Shown here: in pieces, positions 9,760-20,419 of the stretch
How positions within the stretch are numbered: position 1 is the first letter of the stretch
Layout of the letters: every line of letters begins with the position of its first letter
DNA from: an uncultured Kordiimonas sp.
GTDB lineage: Bacteria > Pseudomonadota > Alphaproteobacteria > Sphingomonadales > Kordiimonadaceae
DNA: 64,000 nucleotides
Assembly: GCA_947492375.1 (NCBI GenBank)
Contig: CANLMI010000001.1
Span: 1,240,001 to 1,304,000, forward strand
Direction of reading: 5' to 3'
The notes under the pieces: generated by a model
Seen by the model: only the letters and a program-made list of their open reading frames with translations
Told to the model about the DNA's origin: nothing
The model's database searches: none
Made by a program: the position numbers and the translations under genes

Positions 9760-10218
9760 TTAGGAAGCAACGGTTACTTTACCACCTGCTTTTTCAACTG
9801 CTTCAACAGCAGCCTTGGAAGCACCAGTAACAGTAATGTCTAACTTCGCTTTCAATTCACCTTTAGCAAGCAAGCGAACACCGTCCACTACCTTGCCGAC
9901 AACACCAGCTTCAACTAGCGTTTCAACGGTGATTGCTTTTTTGGCATCAAGGGTGCCAGCATCAACCGCTTTTTGAATACGGCCAATGTTAACAACCTGA
10001 TAGTCTTTTTTATTCAAAGAATTAAAGCCACGCTTCGGTAGACGCATATAGATAGGCATCTGACCACCCTCGTAACCGTTAATGGCTACACCAGAGCGTG
10101 CTTTTTGACCTTTGTGACCAGAACCGGCAGTTTTACCCTTGCCGGAACCGATACCACGACCGACGCGCATTGCAGACTTGCGCGCGCCTTTATTGTCGTT
10201 CAGTTCATTGAGTTTCAT
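9760..10218 (-). CDS. rplO: 50S ribosomal protein L15
   Basis: 152 residues. The N-terminal region is Gly/Lys/Arg-rich ([21 protein letters not shown]), followed by the globular domain ([19 protein letters not shown]). L15 is a late-assembly 50S protein. It lies between rpmD and secY, as in nearly all spc operons. Confidence 0.97.
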   Translation of the reverse strand: MKLNELNDNKGARKSAMRVGRGIGSGKGKTAGSGHKGQKARSGVAINGYEGGQMPIYMRLPKRGFNSLNKKDYQVVNIGRIQKAVDAGTLDAKKAITVETLVEAGVVGKVVDGVRLLAKGELKAKLDITVTGASKAAVEAVEKAGGKVTVAS

Positions 10219-10241
10219 GTTATCTCTCCAACACGCGAGGC

Positions 10242-10433
10242 TTATTCTTCAATGCGCACTAAGTGGTGCACTTTGTTGATCATGCCACGAACAGCTGGTG
10301 TATCTTCCAGCTCGCGTGTGCGATGCATCTTGTTAAGGCCAAGCCCAACCAGCGTAGCACGCTGGTCACCGCGGCGGCGAATTGGGCTAGCAATCTGAGT
10401 TACCTTCAGTGTCGCTTGTTTTTTAGCAGCCAT
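10242..10433 (-). CDS. rpmD: 50S ribosomal protein L30
   Basis: 63 residues. [28 protein letters not shown] is typical of L30 (with IASPIRR in place of the more common RSxIGR). Six nt separate the rpsE stop region from this gene's neighbours, indicating tight packing in the spc operon. Confidence 0.96.
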   Translation of the reverse strand: MAAKKQATLKVTQIASPIRRRGDQRATLVGLGLNKMHRTRELEDTPAVRGMINKVHHLVRIEE

Positions 10434-10439
10434 TGATCG

Positions 10440-11033
10440 TTACTCCGCTACTTGAGCGCTGTCCTCAGCGCTGTCGTTGCTTGCAACAACCTTCACATCG
10501 CCGCGACGCGCAACAATATCAGCAACCTTACGGCCACGTTTTGCTGCCACCTGACGTGGTGAAACCTGATTTGCAAGAGCATCAAATGTAGCCCGAACCA
10601 TGTTATAAGGATTTGATGTACCCTGCGACTTCGTCACAACGTCTTGTACACCAAGTGCCTCAAACACCGCACGCATTGGACCACCTGCGATAATACCAGT
10701 ACCAGGAACAGCCGTACGAATAAGTACTTTACCTGCACCGTGGCGACCATGAATATCATGGTGAAGCGTACGTCCCTCGCGAAGAGGAACCCGGATCATG
10801 TTTTTCTTTGCAGCTTCGGTAGCTTTGCGGATCGCTTCAGGAACTTCCTTTGCTTTACCTTTACCAAAACCTACGCGGCCACGTTGGTCACCAACAACCA
10901 CAAGGGCTGCGAAACCGAAACGACGACCACCTTTAACAACCTTGGCCACACGGTTAATGTGAACAAGCTTTTCTAATAGTTCGCTTTCTTCCCGATTGCG
11001 TTCAGAGCGATTATTGCGTTCTGGGCGTGCCAT
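10440..11033 (-). CDS. rpsE: 30S ribosomal protein S5
   Basis: 197 residues. The dsRBD-like N-domain is [32 protein letters not shown]. The C-domain has [20 protein letters not shown] and [25 protein letters not shown]. The extra ~25-residue C-terminal tail (basic then acidic, [13 protein letters not shown]) is somewhat longer than in E. coli. S5 affects translational fidelity and mRNA entry. Confidence 0.97.
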   Translation of the reverse strand: MARPERNNRSERNREESELLEKLVHINRVAKVVKGGRRFGFAALVVVGDQRGRVGFGKGKAKEVPEAIRKATEAAKKNMIRVPLREGRTLHHDIHGRHGAGKVLIRTAVPGTGIIAGGPMRAVFEALGVQDVVTKSQGTSNPYNMVRATFDALANQVSPRQVAAKRGRKVADIVARRGDVKVVASNDSAEDSAQVAE

Positions 11034-11057
11034 TGGACATCCTTCTCCTTATCAGCC

Positions 11058-11414
11058 TTAGAAGTCCAAGCCGCCGTCGCGCGCTGCAACAGCAAGTGCT
11101 TTAACACGACCATGATAGAGGAAACCTCCACGATCGAACACAACTGTTTCAACGCCGGCTGCTTTGGCTCGCTCGGCAATCAGTTTACCCACGCTTGTCG
11201 CTGCTTCGATATTCGAAGTCGCGCCGGAGCGGAGATCTTTTTCAGTAGTAGACGCTGCTGCGAGCGTTTTACCGTTAACATCGTCGATAACCTGTGCATA
11301 GATATGCTGGTTAGTACGGTGTATAGAAAGACGCGGCCTACCCACACTCTTCTTACGAAGCTGAGTGCGGTTGCGCTGGCGGCGCTTTTCAAATAGTGCT
11401 TTAGTTGAAGCCAT
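11058..11414 (-). CDS. rplR: 50S ribosomal protein L18
   Basis: The start is taken as ATG at 11414, which has AGGTGG five nt upstream; an in-frame GTG at 11423 would add three residues. 118 residues with [12 protein letters not shown] and [21 protein letters not shown]18 binds 5S rRNA with L5 (rplE, same operon). Confidence 0.96.
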   Translation of the reverse strand: MASTKALFEKRRQRNRTQLRKKSVGRPRLSIHRTNQHIYAQVIDDVNGKTLAAASTTEKDLRSGATSNIEAATSVGKLIAERAKAAGVETVVFDRGGFLYHGRVKALAVAARDGGLDF

Positions 11415-11426
11415 TGATGCCACCTA

Positions 11427-11960
11427 TTACTTCTTCTTACCTTCTTTACGGAAGATATATTCGCCTTCGTACTTGATACCTTTACCTTTGTATGGCTCAG
11501 GTTTGCGATACTCACGTATCTTCGCTGCAGTCTCGCCGACTTTCTGTTTATCAATACCAGACACGATCACAGTTGTTTGATCAGGCGTCTCAATCTTGAT
11601 ACCATCCGGCACAGAAAACTCAACGTCATGGCTGAAGCCAAGCTGTAAGTTAAGGGAAGAACCCTTCATGCTCGCACGGTAACCAACACCATTGATTTCA
11701 AGTTTTTTCGTGAAACCAGATGTAACACCTTCGAACATGTTAGCAACCATAGTACGCTGCATACCCCACATAGAACGGGCACGCTTCGTTTCATTTGTAG
11801 GCGTAATAGTAATACCAGCATCTTCTTGAGATACAGCGACCTCAGGAACAAATGTCATGGCTAATTCGCCTTTAGGGCCTTTTACAGAGATGTCTGCGCC
11901 GTTCAAGGAAACGGTTACGCCAGACGGTACTGCCACAGGCTTTTTACCGATACGGGACAT
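11427..11960 (-). CDS. rplF: 50S ribosomal protein L6
   Basis: 177 residues, starting [20 protein letters not shown]. The conserved C-terminal block [18 protein letters not shown] contacts the sarcin-ricin loop region. Normal length, between rpsH and rplR. Confidence 0.98.
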   Translation of the reverse strand: MSRIGKKPVAVPSGVTVSLNGADISVKGPKGELAMTFVPEVAVSQEDAGITITPTNETKRARSMWGMQRTMVANMFEGVTSGFTKKLEINGVGYRASMKGSSLNLQLGFSHDVEFSVPDGIKIETPDQTTVIVSGIDKQKVGETAAKIREYRKPEPYKGKGIKYEGEYIFRKEGKKK

Positions 11961-11974
11961 ACTTTACCCTTTCC

Positions 11975-12373
11975 TTAGAATACGGTGCAAAGAACTTCGC
12001 CGCCCACATTGTTCTCACGCGCTTCTGCGTCTGAGAGAACACCTTTCGGTGTGGAAACGATCGAAATACCAAGACCATTATGAACACGTGGCAGGTCATT
12101 AACAGCGCTGTATACACGACGACCCGGTTTCGACACACGGTTAAGTGTCCGAATTACTGGTTCGCCTTCATGATACTTAAGCTCGATTGAAAGTTCAGCT
12201 TTATTGGCTTCACCATCAACACGTGAATAACCACGAATATAACCTTCCCGCTCAAGAACGTCGAGCACACGCTGACGAGTTTTTGAAGCAGGTGATGAAA
12301 TAACTGACTTGCGGGCTTGCAAGCCGTTACGGATACGGGTCAACATATCGCCGATTGGATCTGTCATCGACAT
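11975..12373 (-). CDS. rpsH: 30S ribosomal protein S8
   Basis: 132 residues, [20 protein letters not shown] with the C-terminal [20 protein letters not shown] block. S8 binds helix 21 of 16S rRNA and in enterobacteria is the translational repressor of the spc operon; whether that holds here is unknown. Confidence 0.98.
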   Translation of the reverse strand: MSMTDPIGDMLTRIRNGLQARKSVISSPASKTRQRVLDVLEREGYIRGYSRVDGEANKAELSIELKYHEGEPVIRTLNRVSKPGRRVYSAVNDLPRVHNGLGISIVSTPKGVLSDAEARENNVGGEVLCTVF

Positions 12374-12384
12374 GAGCGTTCCCC

Positions 12385-12690
12385 TTACCAGCTAGACTTC
12401 ACAATGCCAGGAACTTTACCGTCGGAACCAAGTTCACGAAGGGAAATTCTAGACATTTTGAATTTACGATAATAACCACGAGGACGACCTGTTACTTCGC
12501 AACGATTACGAAGACGGTTAGCCGCACCATTACGTGGCAACTTAGCGAGTTGTAGCGCAGCCAACCAACGCTCGTCGTCAGACAGATCTTTATTATAAAT
12601 CTGTTCTTTCAACTGAGCACGTTTAGCGGCATATTTCGCAACTAACTTCTCGCGCTTCAAATTTTTATTAACGGCACTTTTCTTAGCCAT
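12385..12690 (-). CDS. rpsN: 30S ribosomal protein S14 (zinc-independent long form)
   Basis: 101 residues, [20 protein letters not shown], ending with [19 protein letters not shown]...PGIVKSSW. Only one Cys is visible in the region where the short form has two CxxC pairs, so this is the zinc-free form. Confidence 0.97.
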   Translation of the reverse strand: MAKKSAVNKNLKREKLVAKYAAKRAQLKEQIYNKDLSDDERWLAALQLAKLPRNGAANRLRNRCEVTGRPRGYYRKFKMSRISLRELGSDGKVPGIVKSSW

Positions 12691-12713
12691 AATATTTCTC
12701 CTAACGACTACCG

Positions 12714-13265
12714 TTATTTTTTGAACGGCATCTGGAAACCAGCGAGAAGCTCACGTGCTTCGTCATCTGATTGCGCAGTCGTGCAGATAATGATGTCCAT
12801 TCCACGAATAGTATCAACTTCATCATAGTTGATTTCCGGGAATACGATCTGTTCCTTCAAGCCCATCGCATAGTTACCACGACCATCGAAAGACTTAGGG
12901 TTAACACCCTGAAAGTCACGAACGCGTGGAAGCGCAATAGTGATCAACCGATCAAGAAACTCGTACATACGATCAGAGCGAAGAGTTACCTTCACACCGA
13001 TTGGCATACCATCACGTAGCTTAAAGCTCGCAATTGATTTCCGTGCACGTGTTACAACAGGCTTCTGTCCAGAAATCGCTGTGATTTCTTTCAAAACCTT
13101 ATCGATCTTTTTCTTGTCCTGAACAGCTTCACCAACACCTACGTTGATGACAACTTTGTCCAGTTTCGGAATCTGCATGGAGTTATTATATTCGAAACGC
13201 TCTTGAAGTGCGCTGCGAACAGTTTCTTCATACTGTTTACGAAGACGAGGTTGTGCATTAGCCAT
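12714..13265 (-). CDS. rplE: 50S ribosomal protein L5
   Basis: Start at ATG 13265, giving 183 residues; a TTG one codon upstream (13268) is unlikely. [23 protein letters not shown] and [20 protein letters not shown] are L5 signatures. The start overlaps the end of rplX by 8 nt. L5 binds 5S rRNA and the P-site tRNA. Confidence 0.97.
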   Translation of the reverse strand: MANAQPRLRKQYEETVRSALQERFEYNNSMQIPKLDKVVINVGVGEAVQDKKKIDKVLKEITAISGQKPVVTRARKSIASFKLRDGMPIGVKVTLRSDRMYEFLDRLITIALPRVRDFQGVNPKSFDGRGNYAMGLKEQIVFPEINYDEVDTIRGMDIIICTTAQSDDEARELLAGFQMPFKK

Positions 13266-13575
13266 CAATCATCTCCCCAGATTTTTTCGCAAAACGAACC
13301 TTGCGACCATCTTCTAGAGTCTTGAAACCAACACGGGTAGGAGCGCCGTCTTTCGGATCCTCAATCATGAGGTTAGAAAGCTGAACAGGAGCTTCTTTTG
13401 TTTCAATACCACCCGCACTAACTTGTGTTGGACGATTATGACGCTTTACAAGATTAACACCTTGTACAAGCGCACGGTCATCTTTCGTCAACACGCGTGT
13501 GATTTCGCCGCGCTTGCCTTTATCTTTACCAGCAACCACAACGACCTTGTCACCTTTTCTAAGCTTCGCGGCCAT
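13258..13575 (-). CDS. rplX: 50S ribosomal protein L24
   Basis: 105 residues with an N-terminal KOW motif ([22 protein letters not shown]). It initiates 50S assembly. Its ATG directly follows the rplN stop codon (TAAATG). Confidence 0.97.
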   Translation of the reverse strand: MAAKLRKGDKVVVVAGKDKGKRGEITRVLTKDDRALVQGVNLVKRHNRPTQVSAGGIETKEAPVQLSNLMIEDPKDGAPTRVGFKTLEDGRKVRFAKKSGEMIDG

Positions 13576-13944
13576 TTATAGTACCTCCGGTGCAAGCGAG
13601 ATGATTTTCATATGCTTCTTTGCACGCAATTCACGAACAACCGGGCCAAAAATACGTGTGCCGATTGGTTCATGTGTTTTATTAACAAGTACCGCAGCAT
13701 TTCGGTCAAAGCGAATCGCTGTACCATCTTTGCGGCGAACTTCCTTAGCAGTACGAACGATGACAGCGCGGTGCACGTCACCCTTCTTAACACGACCCCG
13801 TGGGATCGCCTCTTTCACTGAGACGACGATAATGTCGCCAACTCCAGCAGTTTTACGCTTGGAACCACCAAGCACTTTAATGCACTGCACCCTCTTGGCC
13901 CCAGAGTTATCGGCCACATCGAGGTTGGTTTGCATTTGAATCAT
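13576..13944 (-). CDS. rplN: 50S ribosomal protein L14
   Basis: 122 residues, [20 protein letters not shown], invariant L14 start and standard length. First gene of the conventional spc operon; the junction to rpsQ is only about 50 nt, so it probably continues from the S10 operon transcript. Confidence 0.98.
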   Translation of the reverse strand: MIQMQTNLDVADNSGAKRVQCIKVLGGSKRKTAGVGDIIVVSVKEAIPRGRVKKGDVHRAVIVRTAKEVRRKDGTAIRFDRNAAVLVNKTHEPIGTRIFGPVVRELRAKKHMKIISLAPEVL

Positions 13945-13995
13945 GGGTTCAACCCTTTACTTAATTAAATGCCGTATTGAAAGACAATGAGGCAA

Positions 13996-14232
13996 TTAAG
14001 CCTCACCACCTACAACACGCCACGACTTCAATTTCGAGACAGGACGACATTCTTCGATACGAACAATTTCGCCAACCTTAACTTGGTTACTCTCATCATG
14101 AGCGTGGTACCTTTTAGAGCGTCGAATAATTTTGTCAACCAATGGATGCTTAACTCGACGTTCAACTTTAACAACAACGGTTTTTTCACCTTTGTCGCTT
14201 ACCACAGTTCCTTGTAATATACGCTTTGGCAT
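13996..14232 (-). CDS. rpsQ: 30S ribosomal protein S17
   Basis: 78 residues. [21 protein letters not shown] and [19 protein letters not shown] are the OB-fold motifs of S17, which binds the 5' domain of 16S rRNA. Last gene of the classical S10 operon. Confidence 0.97.
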   Translation of the reverse strand: MPKRILQGTVVSDKGEKTVVVKVERRVKHPLVDKIIRRSKRYHAHDESNQVKVGEIVRIEECRPVSKLKSWRVVGGEA

Positions 14233-14242
14233 GGGCTACTCC

Positions 14243-14434
14243 TTACGCCTCAGCTGACTGGTTCAAGATCGTCAGGATACGTGCAACATCGCGACGCACT
14301 TGACGAGCTCTAGCAGTGTTTTCTAATTGCCCGGACGCAGCCTGAAAACGCAGATTGAACTGCTCTTTTTTCAAACTTTCAAGCTCTGTACGGAGCTCGT
14401 CTGCCGTTTTGGCACGAAGATCAGATGCCTTCAT
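14243..14434 (-). CDS. rpmC: 50S ribosomal protein L29
   Basis: 63 residues, all-helical [20 protein letters not shown] with the conserved [15 protein letters not shown]29 sits near the polypeptide exit tunnel next to L23, where SRP and trigger factor dock. Confidence 0.97.
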   Translation of the reverse strand: MKASDLRAKTADELRTELESLKKEQFNLRFQAASGQLENTARARQVRRDVARILTILNQSAEA

Positions 14435-14451
14435 TTTTACTCTCCGTTTGC

Positions 14452-14862
14452 TTAATGCATCCGGCTTACGATACGTGTACCAACGGACAGCTTAGCTGCT
14501 GCTCGCTCGAACGCACCGCGTGCCAGTTCTTCAGAAACCCCATCGATTTCAAACATGATGCGGCCAGGTTTAACCTTGCACGCCCAATAATCAACAGAGC
14601 CTTTACCTTTACCCATACGAACCTCAGCAGGTTTCGACGTAACAGGTGTATCAGGAAAGATTCTGATCCATACCTTACCAGACCGTTTCATATGACGGTT
14701 CATGGCACGACGAGCTGCCTCGATTTGACGAGCAGTTACCCGGCCAGGATCGGTTGCTTTTAAACCGAACTGACCGAAATTCAATGTAGTTCCGCCCTTG
14801 GCATTGCCATGGATACGGCCCTTATGGGCTTTCCGGAACTTTGTACGTTTTGGTTGCAACAT
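14452..14862 (-). CDS. rplP: 50S ribosomal protein L16
   Basis: 136 residues, [24 protein letters not shown] with [25 protein letters not shown]16 helps position aminoacyl-tRNA at the A site. Standard length, between rpsC and rpmC. Confidence 0.98.
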   Translation of the reverse strand: MLQPKRTKFRKAHKGRIHGNAKGGTTLNFGQFGLKATDPGRVTARQIEAARRAMNRHMKRSGKVWIRIFPDTPVTSKPAEVRMGKGKGSVDYWACKVKPGRIMFEIDGVSEELARGAFERAAAKLSVGTRIVSRMH

Positions 14863-14893
14863 GTCTTGTCGCTCCTATCACTACCATCCAGCC

Positions 14894-15589
14894 TTAACGG
14901 CGAGATGGACCACCTTGACTTTGAGCTTCGTTTGCACGACGCTCATGAGCCATTGGGTCATGTTCCAAAATTTCGCCCTTAAACACCCATACCTTGATGC
15001 CACAAACACCATAGGCAGTGTGCGCAGAGCCAACACCGTAATCGATATCCGCACGAAGCGTATGCAATGGCACACGTCCTTCACGGTACCATTCAGTACG
15101 AGCGATCTCGGCACCACCAAGACGACCAGCACAGTTGATACGAATACCACCAGCACCAAGGCGAATAGCGCTTTGAACTGAACGCTTCATTGCACGGCGG
15201 AAAGCCACACGACGTTCGAGCTGTTGAGCGATATTATCTGCGATCAATTTCGCATCAATCTCAGGCTTGCGAACTTCAACGATGTTGAGGCTCACCTCAG
15301 ATGATGTGTATTTGGCGATTTTCTGACGCAGCTTTTCAATGTCTGCACCTTTTTTACCAATGATCACACCAGGGCGTGCTGAATAGATTGTCACACGACA
15401 TTTTTTCGCAGGGCGTTCAATAACAACCTTGGAAATACCAGCCTGTGATAGGTTTTTCAGAACAAACTCACGGATGCGAAGGTCTTCGTGAAGAAGGCTA
15501 CCGTATTCTTCACCTTCTGCGTACCAGCGCGAATCCCAAGTGCGGTTTACACCCAGGCGCAGACCAACGGGACTTACTTTCTGACCCAT
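14894..15589 (-). CDS. rpsC: 30S ribosomal protein S3
   Basis: 231 residues with a KH domain ([18 protein letters not shown], about 78-95) and the C-terminal block [21 protein letters not shown]3 forms the mRNA entry tunnel helicase with S4 and S5. The start overlaps the rplV stop by one base (TAATG), suggesting translational coupling. Confidence 0.98.
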   Translation of the reverse strand: MGQKVSPVGLRLGVNRTWDSRWYAEGEEYGSLLHEDLRIREFVLKNLSQAGISKVVIERPAKKCRVTIYSARPGVIIGKKGADIEKLRQKIAKYTSSEVSLNIVEVRKPEIDAKLIADNIAQQLERRVAFRRAMKRSVQSAIRLGAGGIRINCAGRLGGAEIARTEWYREGRVPLHTLRADIDYGVGSAHTAYGVCGIKVWVFKGEILEHDPMAHERRANEAQSQGGPSRR

Positions 15590-15969
15590 TATGCTGACTC
15601 CTCAACTTCGCGCACAACGATGCGCAGACGACTGAACGGCTTAATGATTTTACCTACACGACCGCGTGCCCGAGCACGAAAACGCTTCATTACAAGCGCT
15701 TTACCAACGGTTGCTTCAGCAACAACAAGGCTGTCCACATCCAGGTTATGATTGTTTTCTGCGTTAGCAACAGCAGATTCCAATACTTTCTTTACGTCGA
15801 TTGCATTGCGGCGACGATTGAAAGAAAGCGACGTAAGCGCCTTCTCTACTTTCATGCCGCGAATGCTGGCTGCTACCAGATTAAGTTTCTGGGGCGAGCC
15901 ACGAAGCATAGTAGCTGTTGCTACTGCTTCATTATCCGCCAAACGGCGTTTTGCTGATTGCTTGCCCAC
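15589..15969 (-). CDS. rplV: 50S ribosomal protein L22
   Basis: 126 residues from a GTG start with AGGAAG five nt upstream. [24 protein letters not shown] and [25 protein letters not shown] are the core and the tunnel-lining hairpin region of L22. Confidence 0.97.
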   Translation of the reverse strand: MGKQSAKRRLADNEAVATATMLRGSPQKLNLVAASIRGMKVEKALTSLSFNRRRNAIDVKKVLESAVANAENNHNLDVDSLVVAEATVGKALVMKRFRARARGRVGKIIKPFSRLRIVVREVEESA

Positions 15970-15971
15970 AG

Positions 15972-16253
15972 TTACTTCCTCTTAGCTTTCTTGTCAGCCG
16001 CGTGACCCCAATATGTCCGGGTCGGTGAAAACTCACCAAGCTTATGACCAACCATATCGTCAGTAACATAAACAGGGATAAATTTTTGCCCGTTGTAGAC
16101 ATTGAAAGTCAGCCCGACAAAGTTTGGCAGAATTGTAGACCGGCGTGACCAAGTCTGAATTACTGCATTACTTTTGCCGCTATCGAGAGCTGCTTCAACC
16201 TTCTTAAGAAGGTGCATGTCAACGAAAGGGCCTTTCCATACAGAGCGTGCCAT
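15972..16253 (-). CDS. rpsS: 30S ribosomal protein S19
   Basis: 93 residues, [20 protein letters not shown] and [26 protein letters not shown]19 sits in the 30S head beside S13. Only 2 nt separate it from the rplV start. Confidence 0.98.
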   Translation of the reverse strand: MARSVWKGPFVDMHLLKKVEAALDSGKSNAVIQTWSRRSTILPNFVGLTFNVYNGQKFIPVYVTDDMVGHKLGEFSPTRTYWGHAADKKAKRK

Positions 16254-16265
16254 ATCTTAGACTCC

Positions 16266-17102
16266 TTAGCGTTTCTTGCGCTCATGACGAGAGCGGATGA
16301 TAAACTTGTCAGAGGCTTTATTAGAGCGTGTACGTTTACCTTTCGTTGGTTTACCCCAAGGTGTCACAGGGTGACGACCACCAGAGGTACGACCTTCACC
16401 ACCACCATGTGGGTGATCAACAGGGTTCATGGCAACACCACGAACACTTGGTCGTTTACCAAGCCAACGATTCCGACCCGCTTTAGCGAGCTTGATGTTT
16501 TGGTTGTCTGGGTTAGAAACCGCACCAACAGTTGCGACACACTCGCCGCGAATGATGCGAACTTCACCAGAAGACAAACGAAGCTGTGCGTAACCACGGT
16601 CACGACCGATAAGCTGTGCGTATGCGCCAGCTGAACGGGCGATCTGACCACCTTTACCAGGCTTCATCTCCACATTGTGGATAATGGTACCAACAGGCAT
16701 GCTGGCTAGCGGCATTACGTTACCAGGCTTCACGTCAACCTTTTTGCCTGCGATAACGCTATCGCCAGCAGCAAGGCGCTGAGGAGCAAGGATGTATGCC
16801 TGTTCGCCGTCTTCGTATTTAATAAGCGCAATGAAAGCTGTGCGGTTTGGATCGTATTCAATACGCTCCACAGTTGCTGCAACGTCCCATTTAGCCCGTT
16901 TAAAGTCGATTTTCCGGTACGTACGCTTGTGACCACCACCACGACGACGTGATGTAATACGGCCAGTGTTATTGCGACCACCAGATTTGGTAAGACCTTC
17001 GGTTAGCGCTTTAACAGGTTTGCCTTTGTGAAGACCTTCACGGTCCACAAGAACAAGCCCACGCTGTGCCGGGGTTACCGGTTTATATTGCTTGAGTGCC
17101 AT
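16266..17102 (-). CDS. rplB: 50S ribosomal protein L2
   Basis: 278 residues. The N-terminal OB-fold domain is followed by an SH3-like domain; the invariant [26 protein letters not shown] peptidyl-transferase loop region (about 224-249) includes the conserved His. Normal length. Confidence 0.98.
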   Translation of the reverse strand: MALKQYKPVTPAQRGLVLVDREGLHKGKPVKALTEGLTKSGGRNNTGRITSRRRGGGHKRTYRKIDFKRAKWDVAATVERIEYDPNRTAFIALIKYEDGEQAYILAPQRLAAGDSVIAGKKVDVKPGNVMPLASMPVGTIIHNVEMKPGKGGQIARSAGAYAQLIGRDRGYAQLRLSSGEVRIIRGECVATVGAVSNPDNQNIKLAKAGRNRWLGKRPSVRGVAMNPVDHPHGGGEGRTSGGRHPVTPWGKPTKGKRTRSNKASDKFIIRSRHERKKR

Positions 17103-17105
17103 CGG

Positions 17106-17399
17106 TTAAACCCCCGTAGTCACGTCAATGCTGTGGCCTTCTTCCAAGGTAACCATGGCTTTTTTGTATTCGGCACGTTTGCCGACTACACCACGGAATC
17201 TTTTTACCTTGCCTTCTTGGCGGAGCGTATTGACTTTCTTGACTTTCACACCAAAGAGCGCTTCCACGGCCGCTTTAATAGCAGGCTTGTTAGCGTCGAT
17301 GGCAACTTTGAAAGTCACCTGGTTGTTTTCCGAGCCCATTGTTGCCTTCTCGGTGATAATTGGGCTCTGAACTACGTCATAATGCTTGACATCAATCAT
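17106..17399 (-). CDS. rplW: 50S ribosomal protein L23
   Basis: 97 residues, [25 protein letters not shown] and the loop [20 protein letters not shown]. Exit-tunnel protein that docks trigger factor and SRP. The start overlaps the rplD stop by 4 nt (ATGA). Confidence 0.97.
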   Translation of the reverse strand: MIDVKHYDVVQSPIITEKATMGSENNQVTFKVAIDANKPAIKAAVEALFGVKVKKVNTLRQEGKVKRFRGVVGKRAEYKKAMVTLEEGHSIDVTTGV

Positions 17400-18016
17400 T
17401 TGAGCCTCTCCTCGAGTTTCGCAACAGCAGCCTTAGTGAGAACAAGCGTATCACGACGAAGAATATCGTATACGTTTGCACCTTGGCTTGGGAGCACATC
17501 GACATTCGGGATATTGCTTACAGCGCGTTTGAAGTTTTCATTCACTTCAGCACCATCAACGAAAAGAGCATTCTTAAGGCCAAGCTTTTCGAGCTTAGCA
17601 GTAAGTTCTTTTGTCTTACCGTCTTTAAGTTCAGCAACATCAACAACGATGAGTTTACCATTTGCTTGTTTTGTACTTAGCGCAGTCTTAAGACCAAGCT
17701 GACGTACTTTTTTAGGCAAGCTAAAACCATGATCGCGAGGGATCGGGCCAAACGCACGTCCACCACCAATAAAGATGTTAGAACGACGTGAACCGTGACG
17801 CGCGCCGCCTCCGCCTTTCTGACGACCGAACTTTTTACCAGTACGGGCAATGTCAGAGCGGAATTTAACAGCGTGTGTACCTGCGCGACGTTTCGCAAGC
17901 TGCCAGTTTACTACACGGTGCAGAATGTCTGCACGCAGTGTTGCGCCAAATACTGCGTCATCGAGATCGATGTCACCAGCTTTTTTGGCTTCCAATGTAA
18001 GAACATTCGTCTTCAT
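17396..18016 (-). CDS. rplD: 50S ribosomal protein L4
   Basis: 206 residues with the extended tunnel loop ([33 protein letters not shown], about 47-79). In E. coli L4 represses the S10 operon; no matching leader is evident here because rpsJ follows tuf closely. Confidence 0.97.
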   Translation of the reverse strand: MKTNVLTLEAKKAGDIDLDDAVFGATLRADILHRVVNWQLAKRRAGTHAVKFRSDIARTGKKFGRQKGGGGARHGSRRSNIFIGGGRAFGPIPRDHGFSLPKKVRQLGLKTALSTKQANGKLIVVDVAELKDGKTKELTAKLEKLGLKNALFVDGAEVNENFKRAVSNIPNVDVLPSQGANVYDILRRDTLVLTKAAVAKLEERLK

Positions 18017-18021
18017 GACGC

Positions 18022-18786
18022 TTATTCCTCGCTAGCTTCAGCTGGCGCTGTTGCTTCTGCATCTGCCGCTTCAGCAGGAGCCTCAACCGGCGCCGCTTCT
18101 TCAACTGCTGCAGGAGCGCGGAACGCTGCTGGCATAGGAAGGCCTTCAGGAAGAGCTTTCTTAGTAGCGTCAGAGATAAGCACCCAGCTCTCTTTAGAAC
18201 CAGGGATACCGCCGCGCACCAAGATCAAGCCTTCTTCAGCCCGTGTTTCAAAAACTTCAAGGTTTTGAACAGTTGTGCGTGCATCGCCCATATGACCAGC
18301 CATTTTCTTACCTTTGAAAACGCGGCCTGGGTCCTGACACTGACCTGTCGAACCATGTGAACGGTGAGAGATAGAGACACCGTGTGATGCACGAAGACCG
18401 CCAAAGTTATGGCGTTTCATGGCACCGGCGAAGCCTTTACCTTTAGATGTACCAACAACATCCACTTTCTGACCTGAAATAAAATGGTCAGCAGTAAGTT
18501 CAGCGCCGACTTCAACGAGGGCATCTTCACTTACACGGAACTCAGCAACTTTCATCTTTGGCTCAACTTGCGCTTTCGCGAAGTGACCACGCATTGCTTT
18601 TGATACGTTTTTCACCTTACGGCCACCAGCACCAAGCTGTAGTGCAGTGTAACCATCTTTTTCTGATGTGCGCTGAGCAACAACCTGACAGTTATCCAAC
18701 TGTAGAACTGTTACCGGCACATGCTGACCAGCGTCATTAAAGACACGTGTCATACCAAGTTTTTTTGCAACAAGACCTGTACGCAT
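18022..18786 (-). CDS. rplC: 50S ribosomal protein L3, with Ala/Glu-rich C-terminal tail
   Basis: Start at ATG 18786 ([16 protein letters not shown]), preceded by AAGGAT; the in-frame extension to 18822 is not supported. 254 residues. The core ends near residue 215, with [20 protein letters not shown] carrying the Gln (about 150) that PrmB methylates in relatives. A ~35-residue low-complexity Ala/Glu/Pro tail ([20 protein letters not shown]...) follows; such tails occur in alphaproteobacteria but are absent from E. coli L3. Confidence 0.96.
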   Translation of the reverse strand: MRTGLVAKKLGMTRVFNDAGQHVPVTVLQLDNCQVVAQRTSEKDGYTALQLGAGGRKVKNVSKAMRGHFAKAQVEPKMKVAEFRVSEDALVEVGAELTADHFISGQKVDVVGTSKGKGFAGAMKRHNFGGLRASHGVSISHRSHGSTGQCQDPGRVFKGKKMAGHMGDARTTVQNLEVFETRAEEGLILVRGGIPGSKESWVLISDATKKALPEGLPMPAAFRAPAAVEEAAPVEAPAEAADAEATAPAEASEE

Positions 18787-18790
18787 GATC

Positions 18791-19105
18791 TTATCCTTGC
18801 AGCTTAATTTCAACATCAACACCTGCAGCGAGGTCGAGCTTCATAAGAGCATCAACTGTCTGCGGCGTTGGGTCGATTATGTCGAGTAGACGCTTGTGCG
18901 TACGCATTTCGAATTGCTCACGTGATTTCTTATTCACGTGCGGGCTACGGAGAACCGTAAACTTTTCAATTCTGGTTGGCATCGGGATAGGACCACGAAC
19001 CATAGCGCCTGTGCGTTTGGCAGTATTAGCGATCTCACCAGTTGCTTGATCAAGCACACGGTGGTCAAACGCTTTTAGCCGGATGCGAATGTTTTGCGCT
19101 TCCAT
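18791..19105 (-). CDS. rpsJ: 30S ribosomal protein S10 (NusE)
   Basis: 104 residues. [21 protein letters not shown] and [35 protein letters not shown] are S10 signatures. S10 also acts as NusE, binding NusB and NusG in antitermination. It starts only 57 nt after the tuf stop, so the str and S10 operons appear joined. Confidence 0.98.
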   Translation of the reverse strand: MEAQNIRIRLKAFDHRVLDQATGEIANTAKRTGAMVRGPIPMPTRIEKFTVLRSPHVNKKSREQFEMRTHKRLLDIIDPTPQTVDALMKLDLAAGVDVEIKLQG

Positions 19106-19162
19106 TGCTTTAACACCTAATAATGAGGCGCCGGTTTATAAGCCGACGCCTAAGTTACAGAA

Positions 19163-20353
19163 TTATTCGATAATAGTTGAGACGACACCGGCACCGACTG
19201 TACGACCGCCTTCACGGATCGCAAAGCGCAGACCTTCGTCCATCGCGATAGGAGCGATAAGCTGAACTGTTAGGTTCACATTATCACCAGGCATTACCAT
19301 CTCAGTACCAGATGGAAGCTCAACTGTACCTGTCACATCAGTTGTACGGAAGTAGAACTGTGGACGGTAGTTCGCGAAGAATGGTGTGTGACGACCACCC
19401 TCGTCTTTCGACAAGATGTATGTCTCTGCAGTGAACTTTGTGTGCGGTGTGATTGAGCCAACGTGTGCAAGAACCTGACCACGCTCAACATCATCACGCG
19501 CAACGCCGCGAAGAAGAGCACCAATGTTATCGCCTGCTTCACCTTGATCGAGAAGCTTACGGAACATTTCAACGCCAGTAACTGTTGTTTTCGCTGTATC
19601 TTTGATACCAACGATCTCAATCTCTTCACCAACTTTAACAACACCACGCTCTACACGGCCTGTTACAACTGTACCACGACCAGAGATAGAGAATACGTCC
19701 TCAACAGGCATCAAGAATGCACCGTCGATCGCACGATCTGGCTGTGGGATATACTCGTCAACAGCAGCCATCAGTTCAAGAATCTTTTCTTTACCAATGT
19801 TATCGTCGCGGCCTTCCATCGCTGCAAGTGCAGAACCTGCAATGATCGGAATATCGTCGCCAGGGAATTCGTAGTCAGAAAGAAGTTCACGAACTTCCAT
19901 CTCTACAAGCTCAAGAAGCTCTTCATCATCAACCTGATCAACTTTGTTCAAGAACACTACAAGCGCTGGAACACCAACCTGACGTGCTAGAAGAATGTGC
20001 TCACGTGTTTGTGGCATTGGTCCGTCTGCTGCGTTAACAACAAGGATACCACCATCCATCTGTGCAGCACCTGTGATCATGTTCTTCACATAGTCAGCGT
20101 GGCCCGGGCAATCAACGTGCGCATAGTGACGCGCATCTGTTTCATACTCAATGTGTGCTGTAGAAATCGTAATACCGCGCTCGCGCTCCTCTGGAGCTTT
20201 GTCGATATTTGAAAAATCAACCGCTTCACCACCTTGTGCTTCAGCTAAAACCTTCGAAATCGCAGCTGTCAACGTCGTCTTACCATGGTCAACGTGACCA
20301 ATCGTGCCAATGTTACAGTGCGGCTTATTCCGCTCAAACTTTTCCTTAGACAT
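19163..20353 (-). CDS. tuf: Elongation factor Tu (copy 1, str operon)
   Basis: 396 residues, standard length. G1 GHVDHGKTT (19-27), G3 DCPGHADY (about 81-88), G4 NKVD and the effector region [13 protein letters not shown]. It delivers aminoacyl-tRNA to the ribosome as a GTP complex. The protein is identical to the copy at 36217-37407. At DNA level the only difference I noticed is one synonymous change near the 3' end (19193 versus 36247), so the copies are probably kept alike by gene conversion. Confidence 0.99.
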   Translation of the reverse strand: MSKEKFERNKPHCNIGTIGHVDHGKTTLTAAISKVLAEAQGGEAVDFSNIDKAPEERERGITISTAHIEYETDARHYAHVDCPGHADYVKNMITGAAQMDGGILVVNAADGPMPQTREHILLARQVGVPALVVFLNKVDQVDDEELLELVEMEVRELLSDYEFPGDDIPIIAGSALAAMEGRDDNIGKEKILELMAAVDEYIPQPDRAIDGAFLMPVEDVFSISGRGTVVTGRVERGVVKVGEEIEIVGIKDTAKTTVTGVEMFRKLLDQGEAGDNIGALLRGVARDDVERGQVLAHVGSITPHTKFTAETYILSKDEGGRHTPFFANYRPQFYFRTTDVTGTVELPSGTEMVMPGDNVNLTVQLIAPIAMDEGLRFAIREGGRTVGAGVVSTIIE

Positions 20354-20419
20354 TTTAATCTACCTTCTTATCGGCCTCCGGTTGGCCGGAGGAACCATAA
20401 CAATTATTTTTCTTTAAAC

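Noticed and set aside
19463-19990. 175-codon plus-strand ORF over tuf (also at 36517-37044)
   Set aside because: Antisense shadow of a highly biased, conserved gene; it is duplicated only because tuf is duplicated, and its Cys/Asn-rich composition is unlike a real protein.
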